DNA of 64,000 nucleotides from Nocardioides sp. WS12. Its GTDB lineage: Bacteria > Actinomycetota > Actinomycetes > Propionibacteriales > Nocardioidaceae. Shown here piece after piece: positions 50,562 through 61,859 of this stretch. The number at the start of each line of letters is the position of its first letter. The first letter of the stretch is position 1. The stretch covers positions 5,022,001-5,086,000 of the forward strand of contig NZ_CP053928.1 of assembly GCF_014108865.1 (NCBI RefSeq). The letters run 5' to 3'. The notes beneath the pieces were generated by a model. The model saw nothing but the letters and a program-made list of their open reading frames with translations, was not told the DNA's origin and searched no databases. The translations under genes were made by a program, and so were the position numbers.

Positions 50562-51503
50562 GTGAGCACGGACAACTCCGACCGGTCAGTCGAGACAGGT
50601 CCGTTCGACGCGATCGCCGAGGACCTCAAGCGACTGCGCACGACCGCCGGCATGCCGTCGTACAACGACATCGTGGTGCGGATCGGACTGCAGCGCGAGA
50701 GTCGCGGCCTGGCCCCCGAGGTCGCCCGCCCCGCCCGCACGACCGTGTACGACGCCTTCCGCCCCGGCCGGCGTCGACTCGACGCGGCGCTCGTCGGTGA
50801 CATCGTCCGGGCCCTGGGCGTGCCCGAGCACGACGTCCCGGGCTGGGAGGCGCGGGTGTTGGAGGCGCACGCCAGCGCCAAGGCCCCCACCGAGACGGCA
50901 CCCGAGGCCGGCGACATCCCGTCCCTGCCGCGCCCGACCCGCCGCTGGGTCGCTGCCGTCCTCGTCGGCTGCATCGCCCTCAACCTGCTGGGGCGGGTCA
51001 CCGTCGACAACGTCCTGCGCCCCCTCGACATCACGCTCTTCCTCGACATGGTCGGCACTGCCATCGCCGCCATCGTTCTCGGGCCCTGGTGGGGCGTGCT
51101 CGTCGGCATCACGACCAATCTGGGCGGCGCTGCGCTGAGCGGCTGGATCTCCATCCCGTTCGGGATCGTGAACGTCGGCGGCGCGCTCCTGTGGGGGTAC
51201 GGCGTCCGCAGGCTCGGCCTGGGCCGGACGCTCCCCCGCTTCTTCGTGCTCAACCTGCTCGTCGCGCTCCTGTGCTCGGCGCTCGCGGCACCGATCATCC
51301 TGATGCTCGGCGGCACGGCGCAGCACGCGACGGACGACGTCATCGGCACCATCCGCGCCGTGACGCACCACCTGTTCGCGTCGATCTTCGCCGGCAACCT
51401 GCTGGCGTCGGTCGAGGACAAGTTGCTCAGCGGCTTCATGGCCCTCGTGGCAGCGGAAGTACTCGGTCGACCGTTTCTCGGCAAGCGCCCCCGGGAAGTC
51501 TGA
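50562..51503 (+). CDS. HTH-like domain fused to an ECF-transporter-S-like membrane domain
   Basis: 313 residues. Residues about 10-105 are a DNA-binding-like helical domain (ediAEDLKRLRTTAGMPSYNDI, TTVYDAFRPGRRRLDAALV, VRALGVPEHDVPGWE), close to XRE-like N-domains seen in actinobacteria. After a linker, six hydrophobic stretches follow, including DMVGTAIAAIVLGPWWGVLVG and VNVGGALLWGYGVRRL, the pattern of energy-coupling-factor S components. A GTG at 50562 has AGGGGG before it. The kinase gene begins six bases downstream. A ligand-sensing membrane regulator is likely but unproven. Confidence 0.72.
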   Translation: MSTDNSDRSVETGPFDAIAEDLKRLRTTAGMPSYNDIVVRIGLQRESRGLAPEVARPARTTVYDAFRPGRRRLDAALVGDIVRALGVPEHDVPGWEARVLEAHASAKAPTETAPEAGDIPSLPRPTRRWVAAVLVGCIALNLLGRVTVDNVLRPLDITLFLDMVGTAIAAIVLGPWWGVLVGITTNLGGAALSGWISIPFGIVNVGGALLWGYGVRRLGLGRTLPRFFVLNLLVALLCSALAAPIILMLGGTAQHATDDVIGTIRAVTHHLFASIFAGNLLASVEDKLLSGFMALVAAEVLGRPFLGKRPREV

Positions 51504-51508
51504 CGGCC

Positions 51509-53851
51509 ATGCAGCAGATCGGCCGTTACCCCGTCTCCCGAATCATCGGGTCCGGCGGCTTCGGAACCGTCCACCTCGGTGCCGACCCGGCGACCGGCGA
51601 ACCCGTGGCGATCAAGGTGCTGGACTGGCCCGAACAGGGCTGGCGGCGCCAGATGTTCCGCGACGAGGCGGCTGCCCTGCGTTCGGTCAACCACCCCAAC
51701 GTGGTGCGGATCCGCGACGTCATCGACACCCCGGACCTGGCCGCTCTCGTCACGGACTACGTCGAAGGGGCGTCACTGCGACGCGTCCTCGAGGAGGCCG
51801 GCCCCCTCGACGGCCCGCAGGCGCTGTCGGTCCTCACGGGCGCGCTCCAGGGCCTCGCAGCCGTCCATGCGGCGGGCCTGGTCCACGCCGACCTGAAGCC
51901 CGAGAACGTCCTTCTCGACACCACCGGGACCTCGCGCCTGATCGACTTCGGCCTCACCGGACCGCCGCGTGCCCTCACCGGCCCCGACACCTGGATCGGC
52001 ACGCCCGCCTACCTCGCCCCCGAGGTCGTGCTCGGCCAGCACATCGACCAACGCAGCGACCTCTACGCCACCGCGGTGATGTTGTTCGAGTTGCTCTGCG
52101 GGCGGCCGCCGTACGTCGGCCCGAACCCGGTGATGACGGCGCTGCTGCACGTGCAGTCGCCGATCCCCGACCTCCAGCGCCTGTACCCGGGGATCAGCGA
52201 CGCCCTCGCCGGTCTCTGCACGCAGGATCTCGCCAAGAACCCGGCCGAACGCCACCAGAACAGTCGAGCTTTCCTGACCAGTCTCAACATCGCCGCAACC
52301 CAGTCGTACGGCGCCGAATGGGCCGCCGCAGGCGCAACGCTCGGCACGCTCGTCGCCTCCACCCTGGCCGCACTGTCGGGCCTCGCGGCAGCGCCGGCCG
52401 CACTCGGCCTGCTCGGCGCCGCACCCGCGGCCGCACCGCTGGCAGCCGGCCACGCTGCCGCTGGTGCGATCGGATCGGGCGGGATCGCGGCGGGCGTCGG
52501 CGGTGTCGGTGGCGTCGGGTTCGGGTCCGGCCTCGGCGCAGGAGGCGCGGGCGTGAGCGCCGCGGGCGCCGGAGCGGGTGCTGGAGTCGGCGCGGCGGGC
52601 GCAGGTGCCGTCGGCGCCGGAGGCGCGGCAGCAGCGGGCGCGGGCGGAGCGGGGGTCGCCGGGTCCGGGGGCGGCATGCTGGCCGCGATCGGTGGCGCCA
52701 AGGGGGCCATCGCAGCCGCAAGCATCTTCGCTGTCGTCAGTGCGGGAGCCGGCGCCGCCGTACTCCTGAACCAGGACGACGACCCTGCTGCTTCGAATCC
52801 TCCAGCCGAGACGCCGCGGGACGTCTACGCCTACACACTCACCGGCGCCGATCCCGACGGCGACGGGATCTCCGAAACCACCCTCGTCGTCATGGACGGG
52901 ACTGACGAGATCACCCGGCTTCCCGATGCGGGCAACCCCTCGTGGAGCACGGACGGCCGCTACGTGGCCGCCGTGTCGACCGGCAGGTTGACCGTCGTCG
53001 ACACCGACAACGGAGCCACCACGACTGCCGACTGCAGTGACCCCGAGGGTTGCGCACAGGCGGCCGTCTGGGACGGTCGCGTCGTCACCCTCGACGGTTC
53101 CCGGCTCGCGAGCCATGCACTGCCGGCGCTCGACGACCGACAGGAGGTGGCGGCCGCGCCCGGCGGTATCACCTGGAACGACCTGCTGGCTGCCGGCGAC
53201 AGCCTCCTCGCCTTCGGCTACGACGACTCCACCGACGGCTACCGAGGCGGCCCCGTCGCGATGGCGCATCGCATCGACGCTGAGGGAACAGTCACCCGGT
53301 TCGACAACCAGTTGCCGTCCGGCGTCTCACTCTGGGAGGGCCAGGCCTTCTCGGCCCAGTCGGCGTACGGCGGTCCGCGCGCCGCCGTACTCCAGGGCGG
53401 CAGCGGTGGCGCGTGCGTCTACGGCTACTCGCTGTTCGTCGTCGACCCGGCCCACCCGGACCAGTCGGTCGCCACGGACATGTCCGCGATGGTGGAAGGC
53501 GACGCCGCCGATCAGGAGTACCAGACGATCGACGATCTCTGGTTCGACAGGGACGGCACCTTGCGCCTCAGCAGCTCCACCAACGTCTGCGAGTTCGAGG
53601 ACGACTTCACGTCGACCTCCCGCCCCGGAATCGCACAGAGCGTCTGGCGGCTGGAGGGAACGACGTGGGTGCTCGACGACGACCGGCCGCTGCTGTCAAC
53701 GAACCTGTTGCCCACCGGCGCCCGGATTGACCTGACCACGACGTCCACCGCGGACCCGGCCGACATCGGCGGCGCGCTGGCACTGACGACCGACGAGGGC
53801 ACCGAGCAGATCGACGAGAACGTGCTGCGCGTGTTCGCCCCGGCGACCTGA
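51509..53851 (+). CDS. Non-RD Ser/Thr protein kinase with Gly/Ala-rich region and external domain
   Basis: 780 residues. The kinase domain is at about 7-265: glycine loop GSGGFG, Lys36 in VAIKV, the catalytic loop HADLKPEN (His126, Ala127, Asp128) and DFG with Asp146. Ala127 replaces the usual Arg, so it is a non-RD kinase, possibly with altered activation-loop control. Residues about 270-420 are extremely Gly/Ala-rich with a hydrophobic, membrane-like part near 391-421. The last 360 residues form an outside domain with TGADPDGDGISETT and a beta-propeller-like spacing. Starts six bases after the HTH-membrane gene, suggesting a joint signalling module. Confidence 0.85.
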   Translation: MQQIGRYPVSRIIGSGGFGTVHLGADPATGEPVAIKVLDWPEQGWRRQMFRDEAAALRSVNHPNVVRIRDVIDTPDLAALVTDYVEGASLRRVLEEAGPLDGPQALSVLTGALQGLAAVHAAGLVHADLKPENVLLDTTGTSRLIDFGLTGPPRALTGPDTWIGTPAYLAPEVVLGQHIDQRSDLYATAVMLFELLCGRPPYVGPNPVMTALLHVQSPIPDLQRLYPGISDALAGLCTQDLAKNPAERHQNSRAFLTSLNIAATQSYGAEWAAAGATLGTLVASTLAALSGLAAAPAALGLLGAAPAAAPLAAGHAAAGAIGSGGIAAGVGGVGGVGFGSGLGAGGAGVSAAGAGAGAGVGAAGAGAVGAGGAAAAGAGGAGVAGSGGGMLAAIGGAKGAIAAASIFAVVSAGAGAAVLLNQDDDPAASNPPAETPRDVYAYTLTGADPDGDGISETTLVVMDGTDEITRLPDAGNPSWSTDGRYVAAVSTGRLTVVDTDNGATTTADCSDPEGCAQAAVWDGRVVTLDGSRLASHALPALDDRQEVAAAPGGITWNDLLAAGDSLLAFGYDDSTDGYRGGPVAMAHRIDAEGTVTRFDNQLPSGVSLWEGQAFSAQSAYGGPRAAVLQGGSGGACVYGYSLFVVDPAHPDQSVATDMSAMVEGDAADQEYQTIDDLWFDRDGTLRLSSSTNVCEFEDDFTSTSRPGIAQSVWRLEGTTWVLDDDRPLLSTNLLPTGARIDLTTTSTADPADIGGALALTTDEGTEQIDENVLRVFAPAT

Positions 53852-53855
53852 CCCG

Positions 53856-54893
53856 TCAGCGCTGGTACCAGCGACCCACTTCGGGGCGCAGCAGCATCCA
53901 GGCCGTCGCCCCGAACACGCCCACGAGCGCCAGCAAGGGCCAGGCGCCGATCGACATGACGAGCAGCGGCAGGGCACCCGTCAACGCAGAGATGACGAGG
54001 GTGATCCGGGCCCAGTTCTGCCCGATGAACGCGAGACCGGCGAGCACGATCGCGGCGACCGTCCACAGCGCGAACCCGACGAGGACGACGTACATCCCGG
54101 CCAGCAGCGTGTTCTCGGTGAGGTCGTAGGCCTCGACCATCTTGGGCTGGTCGCGGGTGACCTCCGCGAACAGGTCCTCGGCCTGCGACGGCAGCACCGC
54201 CATCATCACGCCGATGCCGAGCAGCACGAGCGAGCAGGAAAGCCAGGTGAGCGTGCAGGCTGCCGTCAGCGGCTGCGGCCGGGTCCGTCGTACGACGGAG
54301 GGCCGGCCCGCCGGCGCAGTGTCACCAGCTGTGTCGCGAGCCGTGTCACCAGCCGTCGGACCAGTCAGGGCAGCCGGGTCGCCCGGCACAGTCGGCGCCG
54401 TCGGCGCACCAGGCGGGCGCAGCAGCCCGACCCGCTCGGCCCGGCGTGCCTCGTAGGCCTGCACCCACGGCCGTCCGGCGTACCAGTCACGCGTCGGCTG
54501 GAGCCACAGCAGCAGGATGCCGAACACCACCATGGGCGCCAGGAACCCGGCCGTCGCCATGCCGCCCACGAGCAGGAGCGGCGCCAGCAGGGTCAGCGCA
54601 AGCCGGGCGCTGGTCGAGCGCTTGAAGACCTGGAAGCCCAGGATCGCGGCTGCTGCGGCCGCGCCGGCGCCGATCAGGCAGAGCACCTGGATCAGCGACG
54701 CGAGGCCGTCGGCGGTCAGCCCGAGGCCGCTCATCGGCGGGTCCGCGAGGGCCTTTTGCAGCTTCTCCTGGGCCTCGAGCGTGTGCAGCGTCGAGATCCG
54801 CTCCCATGCCGACAGCACGACGATGATCGAGCCGCCGATGATCATCGAACCCGCGAGCGTCGCGTGTCCCGGTCGTGGCTGGTCCTGGCTCAT
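53856..54893 (-). CDS. Polytopic membrane protein of unknown family
   Basis: 345 residues from the ATG at 54893 (MSQDQPRPGHATLAGS); two earlier ATG/GTG codons are less likely. Roughly eight hydrophobic segments: one near the start, two around 90-130, one at about 200-225 and several at the end. The middle is a Pro/Ala/Thr loop (GAPTAPTVPGDPAALTGPTAGDTARDT) that should be cytoplasmic. The stop is four bases from that of the kinase gene, convergent. No function recognised; a transport or stress-sensing role is only a guess. Confidence 0.65.
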   Translation of the reverse strand: MSQDQPRPGHATLAGSMIIGGSIIVVLSAWERISTLHTLEAQEKLQKALADPPMSGLGLTADGLASLIQVLCLIGAGAAAAAAILGFQVFKRSTSARLALTLLAPLLLVGGMATAGFLAPMVVFGILLLWLQPTRDWYAGRPWVQAYEARRAERVGLLRPPGAPTAPTVPGDPAALTGPTAGDTARDTAGDTAPAGRPSVVRRTRPQPLTAACTLTWLSCSLVLLGIGVMMAVLPSQAEDLFAEVTRDQPKMVEAYDLTENTLLAGMYVVLVGFALWTVAAIVLAGLAFIGQNWARITLVISALTGALPLLVMSIGAWPLLALVGVFGATAWMLLRPEVGRWYQR

Positions 54894-54918
54894 GGCGCCC
54901 ATTCCATCAGACGGTCCA

Positions 54919-57522
<2,604 letters not shown>

Positions 57523-57577
57523 GAAGGGGAGTCTCCTGGAAGGTGCGTGGGAATGGATCGTGACACTCATTCCAACG

Positions 57578-57614
57578 CTCGCAAAGTTGAGTCTATTGCA
57601 CTCAACTTTGCGAG
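57578..57614. promoter_or_regulatory. HAIR element (HspR operator) upstream of clpB
   Basis: CTCGCAAAGTTGAGT and ACTCAACTTTGCGAG, perfect 15-base arms, flank a 7-base spacer (57593-57599). The inner part TTGAGT-N7-ACTCAA matches the HAIR consensus CTTGAGT-N7-ACTCAAG. The longer perfect extension is unusual. It is the expected binding site for HspR, which represses clpB and dnaK operons in actinobacteria until heat stress. Confidence 0.85.
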
Positions 57615-57636
57615 GTACGTCTCACCTGGAGCCTCA

Positions 57637-57668
57637 TGGTGGGTGGGCGAGTCCTCGCCCACCCACCA
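57637..57668. terminator. Near-perfect hairpin between clpB and the XRE gene
   Basis: TGGTGGGTGGGCGAG and CTCGCCCACCCACCA form 15-base perfect arms around a 2-base centre. It lies between two divergent promoters, not after a gene, so a classic terminator role is doubtful. It could be an insulator, an operator or a repeat element. Confidence 0.5.
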
Positions 57669-57840
57669 CGGATGCAGGATCCGCCTGTCCCCACAACCCG
57701 CCAGTAACCCCACATCACTGGCAGTCAGCGGTCCCTGCGGCAAAAACCGTCCCACAGCCCGACCGCCTGCAACCCGTTGTTTCAGGTGCCACCGCACGCG
57801 AAACGACCCGCAGACGCCCGCGCCCTGCCAGCATGGACCC

Positions 57841-59328
57841 GTGGCGCGGCGGGCGGACGACATCGATGACCGGACGCCGCTCGCGGGCGCCCGGATCGAC
57901 GTGGCCGCACGTATCGGCTGGCTGCTGCGCACCAGCCGGATGGCCGCCGGCGTCCGGATGCGGGAGTTCGGGGACCTGGCCGGAGCCGGGGCGCACCTCT
58001 CGCCCGCCACCCTGTCGCGTGTCGAGAACGCCGGACGGCGCAGTGGCACGGTGATCGATGCCTACGAACGAGCCCTCGGCCTTCCGTACGGCCAGCTCCG
58101 CGCTCCGATCGACGTGTTGTCGCGGACCTTCTCCTATGCACCCGAGGACGTCGAGCCGTACACGCCCGAAGCCACCCTGGCGGGCTTCTCGAGCAGCTGC
58201 GTGGCCGTGCTGGACGAACCGGCCGGCTGCGACTGGTTGCGGTTCGCCGAGTACCACGCGCACACCCCCTTCGGACTGCCCGAAGCCGCCGTACGCCCCC
58301 ACATCGAACACCTCGTCAGCGAGGTCGGCCGGTCTGCGGGGACGGGCTACCAGCTGCGCTACGAGGCGCTGGCCAAGCTGCGCTGCAGCGCGTACGGCGA
58401 CATCGTGGCCGACGAGATTCGAGCCGCGGTCCTCGCACCCGGCATGCAACGGGCCTACGACCTGTTGAGTGCCGTCACCGAACGGCCAACGCCCGAACTG
58501 GTGCACTGGTGCGGGGAACTCCTCGCCCACCCGTCCTGGCAGATCGCTCGCGCGAGTTGCCTCGGCATCCAGAACATGCGCAGCGTCGGCGGCCTGCGGA
58601 CGCGCGACTGGCTGCCGCTGGTGGCACCGTTCGCGGCCGCCTGCATCGCCGCAGTCGACGACTCCCGGCGCGGACCGATCCTCAGCGCGACACTGGCCTC
58701 CTGCCCGCCCGAGTTCCGGCGCGAGGTACGCACGGCGGTCGGCTTCGACCTACCGCCGCCCCGCAAGGCGGCCACCTGGACGCACAGCCGTCGCAATCGG
58801 CACTTCGCCCACGCGGCCCGGATCTCCGCGGAGATCGCAGGCAACACCGCAGGCGAGAGCGTGCTGACGCGCCTCCTCTTCGAGGTGCTCTACGACTTCC
58901 GCGCGACCCACGTCGTCACGTCGGGCTTCCTCCTCGTCGCGTCACCGTTCTCCGAGGCGGTCCGCGAGCAGCTCTGCATCGCAGCACTGGAGGGGCCGGA
59001 CGAGACCACCCGGCACGGTGCGGCCTACGCGTTCGCGAACCTGATGGTGCCCTTCGAGGTCGCCGACCCCGCCCCCTGGCTGGCGTCGTCCGACCCTGCC
59101 CTCCGGGCCGCCGGGCTCTCGATCTGCGGCTTCGCCGGGGTTCCCTTGCCCGCGGCGACGCTGACCGACCTGGTGGCCGCCGACGACGAAGTGTCTCGTG
59201 ACGCGCTCTTCGCCGCCGGCATGGCCGGTCAGCCCGAACTCGTGACGATCGCGTCGTCCCACGCCGAAGCGGCGATCCGGGATGCGGCTCAGTGGTGGAT
59301 CAACGCGGGCGGTCGCGTCGTCGGGTGA
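57841..59328 (+). CDS. XRE-type HTH regulator with long helical C-terminal region
   Basis: 495 residues. An XRE-like HTH is at about residues 20-80 (IGWLLRTSRMAAGVRMREFGDL, LSPATLSRVENAGRRSGTVIDAYERALGLP). The remaining 400 residues are helical with repeated Ala/Leu pairs, suggestive of HEAT-like repeats (for example SSDPALRAAGLSICGFAG, DDEVSRDALFAAGM). GTG start at 57841. A sensing or scaffold role in stress or defence is possible, since an Abi-alpha-like gene follows convergently 9 bases away. Confidence 0.72.
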   Translation: MARRADDIDDRTPLAGARIDVAARIGWLLRTSRMAAGVRMREFGDLAGAGAHLSPATLSRVENAGRRSGTVIDAYERALGLPYGQLRAPIDVLSRTFSYAPEDVEPYTPEATLAGFSSSCVAVLDEPAGCDWLRFAEYHAHTPFGLPEAAVRPHIEHLVSEVGRSAGTGYQLRYEALAKLRCSAYGDIVADEIRAAVLAPGMQRAYDLLSAVTERPTPELVHWCGELLAHPSWQIARASCLGIQNMRSVGGLRTRDWLPLVAPFAAACIAAVDDSRRGPILSATLASCPPEFRREVRTAVGFDLPPPRKAATWTHSRRNRHFAHAARISAEIAGNTAGESVLTRLLFEVLYDFRATHVVTSGFLLVASPFSEAVREQLCIAALEGPDETTRHGAAYAFANLMVPFEVADPAPWLASSDPALRAAGLSICGFAGVPLPAATLTDLVAADDEVSRDALFAAGMAGQPELVTIASSHAEAAIRDAAQWWINAGGRVVG

Positions 59329-59337
59329 TCGCCCCGG

Positions 59338-60303
59338 TCAGTCGCCGTCGATCTCCGGCGGCGCCTCGTGGACGGGCAGCGCGACACTCGTGGCGGTCTG
59401 CTCGTCGACCAGCGCCAGCTTGCAGAACTCCTCGCCGAACGGCGTGAGGTGGACGCTGCGACGCACGACCTTGGCGAACTTCACCGAGTGCATCGCGGCC
59501 AGCACGTCGGGCTGCGCCTCGAGAACCTGGTACTCCAGGTGGTCGTGGACGGCCTCGCGCGAGAACCAGATCAGGCCCAGGCGGAACAGGTTGTTGAGGT
59601 ACGACGGCACCTGCTCGCCGTAGCGCAGGCCGGCCCGCGCGCCCACCATGTTGAGGCCCGGGGCGATCAACTGGCTGCTCATCATGCCGATCGGGCCGCC
59701 GGTGCGGACGTCGACACTGGGCTGGGGACCGTTGCGCAGCAGCATCACCAGGATGCGTGCCTCGTCGGGTGCGAGCTCGTCGAGGATCCGGTCGAACGCC
59801 GGGTGACGGTCGTTCTGACCCCATACGTCGCGGGACTTCTCCAGCAGTTCGTTGCCACGATCGCGCAGCGACAGCGGTCGGCTCGCGACCACCTGTCCGT
59901 CGACGACCGGGGCAGACGAGCTGTTCTCGCGAGAACGCTCGACACTGCTGCTGATGCCGTTTCCGTTGCCGCCGAGCGACTCGCCGACGCGCAGGAAGGC
60001 AGTCCCCATGGGGGTTCCGTCCGCAAGGGTGCGGGCCAGGTCGCCCACGGCACCGACGACGGATCCGACTTCGCGAATCAGGGAGGCAGCCTCCTCACGG
60101 TTCGTCACGGCCTTGCCGACGCGCATCCAGTTGCGGGCCGTCGTACGCATGCCCCAACCGGCGGTGTGCAGGGCGGCCGAACCGGCCACCCGCGCCAGAC
60201 CGGGAAGGGATTCGACCGCGGACGGACTGGTCAGCGCAGGCAGGCGCGGCAGGTCTTCCCCACCGACACCCAGGTTCTCCGACGAACTTGATTCTCTGGC
60301 CAC
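59338..60303 (-). CDS. Abi-alpha/DUF4393-like protein
   Basis: About 321 residues; the GTG at 60303 is used because GGAGG lies eight bases upstream, and an ATG at 60318 is possible. The N-terminal third is Ala/Gly-rich and helical. From about residue 190 comes the pattern FDRILDELAPDEARILVMLL, PSVDVRTGG, YLNNLFRLGLIWFS, and the ending HLTPFGEEFCKLAL. This pattern is close to the Abi-alpha (DUF4393) family, linked to abortive phage infection. This assignment is from memory of the family and not proven. A DUF445 gene lies upstream, 73 bases away. Confidence 0.6.
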   Translation of the reverse strand: MARESSSSENLGVGGEDLPRLPALTSPSAVESLPGLARVAGSAALHTAGWGMRTTARNWMRVGKAVTNREEAASLIREVGSVVGAVGDLARTLADGTPMGTAFLRVGESLGGNGNGISSSVERSRENSSSAPVVDGQVVASRPLSLRDRGNELLEKSRDVWGQNDRHPAFDRILDELAPDEARILVMLLRNGPQPSVDVRTGGPIGMMSSQLIAPGLNMVGARAGLRYGEQVPSYLNNLFRLGLIWFSREAVHDHLEYQVLEAQPDVLAAMHSVKFAKVVRRSVHLTPFGEEFCKLALVDEQTATSVALPVHEAPPEIDGD

Positions 60304-60376
60304 GGTCACATCCTCCATCAAAACCGCCTTGGGCGTTCCGCCCCGCACCCTGCTGGTCACACCCACGAGACACGAC

Positions 60377-61735
60377 TCACGGCGGGAAGCCGGGGATCAT
60401 GCCCCAGTTGAAGATCGCCAGGTGGAGGAACCCGCCCGCGGCGCCCATCACGGCACCGTGGAGGTAGAGCATCCACTCGTCCTCCTTGATGGCCGAGCGC
60501 ATCATCTCGACGAAGTCGGTCGGCGGGAGTTCCTTGGTACGACGTGCGATCAGCACCCGGATCTTCTCCGACTGCTTGCGACTGAACTCCGCGTCACGGA
60601 ACGGCGTGATCGTGCGACCGACGGCCTCCTGCGCGAAGGAGTCCTTGATCCGGTCGTACCGCTTGCCGCCCATGGCCACGTTGACCGCGCCACGAAGCGG
60701 GCCTGCGGCCTTGTCGATGGCCGGCCGCATCGCGGTGGCGATCATCTGACGCGTGCGGTCGCCGCGGGGACCGTCCATCAGGAAGTCACCGATGCGTTCG
60801 AGCGTGACGACGTCCTCCGCGATGATCCGGGCGTAGACCTCGGCACACTCGTCCTGGCGACGCAGGAACAGGCCCTGCACCTTGATGCCGAGGATCCGCT
60901 TGGGCTCCGGCGGATCGAAGATCAGCCACATGCCGAGCAGGTTGGTCGTCCATCCGACGAAGACGCCGAGCAGCGGCAGCAGCCACCAGATGTGCCAGGT
61001 CTGGTCGACGATCGCGACCGGGATACCGAGCAGGAAGCCGAAGATGAACCCGAAGGCCACCATCAGGTTCAGCTCCTTCTGGCCCACGTCCTTGAAGACC
61101 CGCACCACGAGGTCGGGGTTCTTCCGGAAGTGGTCGATGACCATGATCTTCGGGTCGAGCAGCTGGTCGATGTGGACACCGATCTCATCGGTGATCGTCT
61201 TGACGACGGCCGGCAACTGGGCCTGGACGCGGTCAATGACGGCCGTGCGCACGGGACGGGGCAGGTCGCGCCACAGCTTCGGGTGCTCCCGCAGCATGAC
61301 GTCTTCAACGAGCTCCGGGAGATCGGGGCGGAACACATTGACGATGTGCTCGGCGATCTGGTCGGGCTCGAGTTGCGCGTAGAACTCCGCAGGCGTGCCG
61401 AGCTTGGCGATGACCTTGTCGACAGCGATGCTGCCCATCTTGGCGGCCCGTGCCGGAACGATGCCCTGCCAGCCGAGGCCACCCTCCATCCAGCCCGGGA
61501 TCTCCTGCAGCTTGCGCGGCATGAGACCGGTGACCTCCTTGAGGCCCGGCACCTTGAAGCCGTGGAACTTGACGGGCGAGAACAGCATCCACAGGCCGGA
61601 CCAGTTGATCAGCCAGCCGATGATGCCGGTGAAGAACGGGATCGAGATGAACGCGAACCAGTCCACGCCATGGCTTCCGGTGAGATCACCACTCACCCAG
61701 TCCCTGAAGAAGTCCCCTATCGCGTCCACACGCAC
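60377..61735 (-). CDS. DUF445 family membrane protein
   Basis: 452 residues. Typical pattern: FISIPFFTGIIGWLINWSGLWMLF at the N-terminus, VPGLKEVTGLMPRKLQ and LGWQGIVPARAAKM. A second membrane pair lies near residue 225-275 (LVVRVFKDVGQKELNLMVAFG, NLLGMWLIFDPPEPK) and a C-terminal membrane helix with AVMGAAGGFLHLAIFNWG. The family (YheB-like) has no firmly known function. GTG start at 61735; a GTG at 61729 is possible. Confidence 0.82.
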   Translation of the reverse strand: MRVDAIGDFFRDWVSGDLTGSHGVDWFAFISIPFFTGIIGWLINWSGLWMLFSPVKFHGFKVPGLKEVTGLMPRKLQEIPGWMEGGLGWQGIVPARAAKMGSIAVDKVIAKLGTPAEFYAQLEPDQIAEHIVNVFRPDLPELVEDVMLREHPKLWRDLPRPVRTAVIDRVQAQLPAVVKTITDEIGVHIDQLLDPKIMVIDHFRKNPDLVVRVFKDVGQKELNLMVAFGFIFGFLLGIPVAIVDQTWHIWWLLPLLGVFVGWTTNLLGMWLIFDPPEPKRILGIKVQGLFLRRQDECAEVYARIIAEDVVTLERIGDFLMDGPRGDRTRQMIATAMRPAIDKAAGPLRGAVNVAMGGKRYDRIKDSFAQEAVGRTITPFRDAEFSRKQSEKIRVLIARRTKELPPTDFVEMMRSAIKEDEWMLYLHGAVMGAAGGFLHLAIFNWGMIPGFPP

Positions 61736-61859
61736 CTCTCGTCCTGTTGGGCCCCGCCGCGCCCCATTGCCACTGACGGTCCCGACGGGCTGAGGCTAGT
61801 GCCTCTTGTCGCGATTGGCACGAGGATCTCAGTCACGGTGTCGCAGGAAAGTTTTCCGG

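Larger units (their letters stand above)
57523..57840. promoter_or_regulatory. Non-coding region between clpB and the XRE gene
   Basis: 318 bases without a gene, between divergently transcribed clpB (start 57522, minus) and the XRE regulator (start 57841, plus). It contains a HAIR element (57578-57614) and a strong hairpin (57637-57668). The remaining 170 bases, just upstream of the XRE gene, show no further symmetry I can support; they should hold its promoter. Confidence 0.7.
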
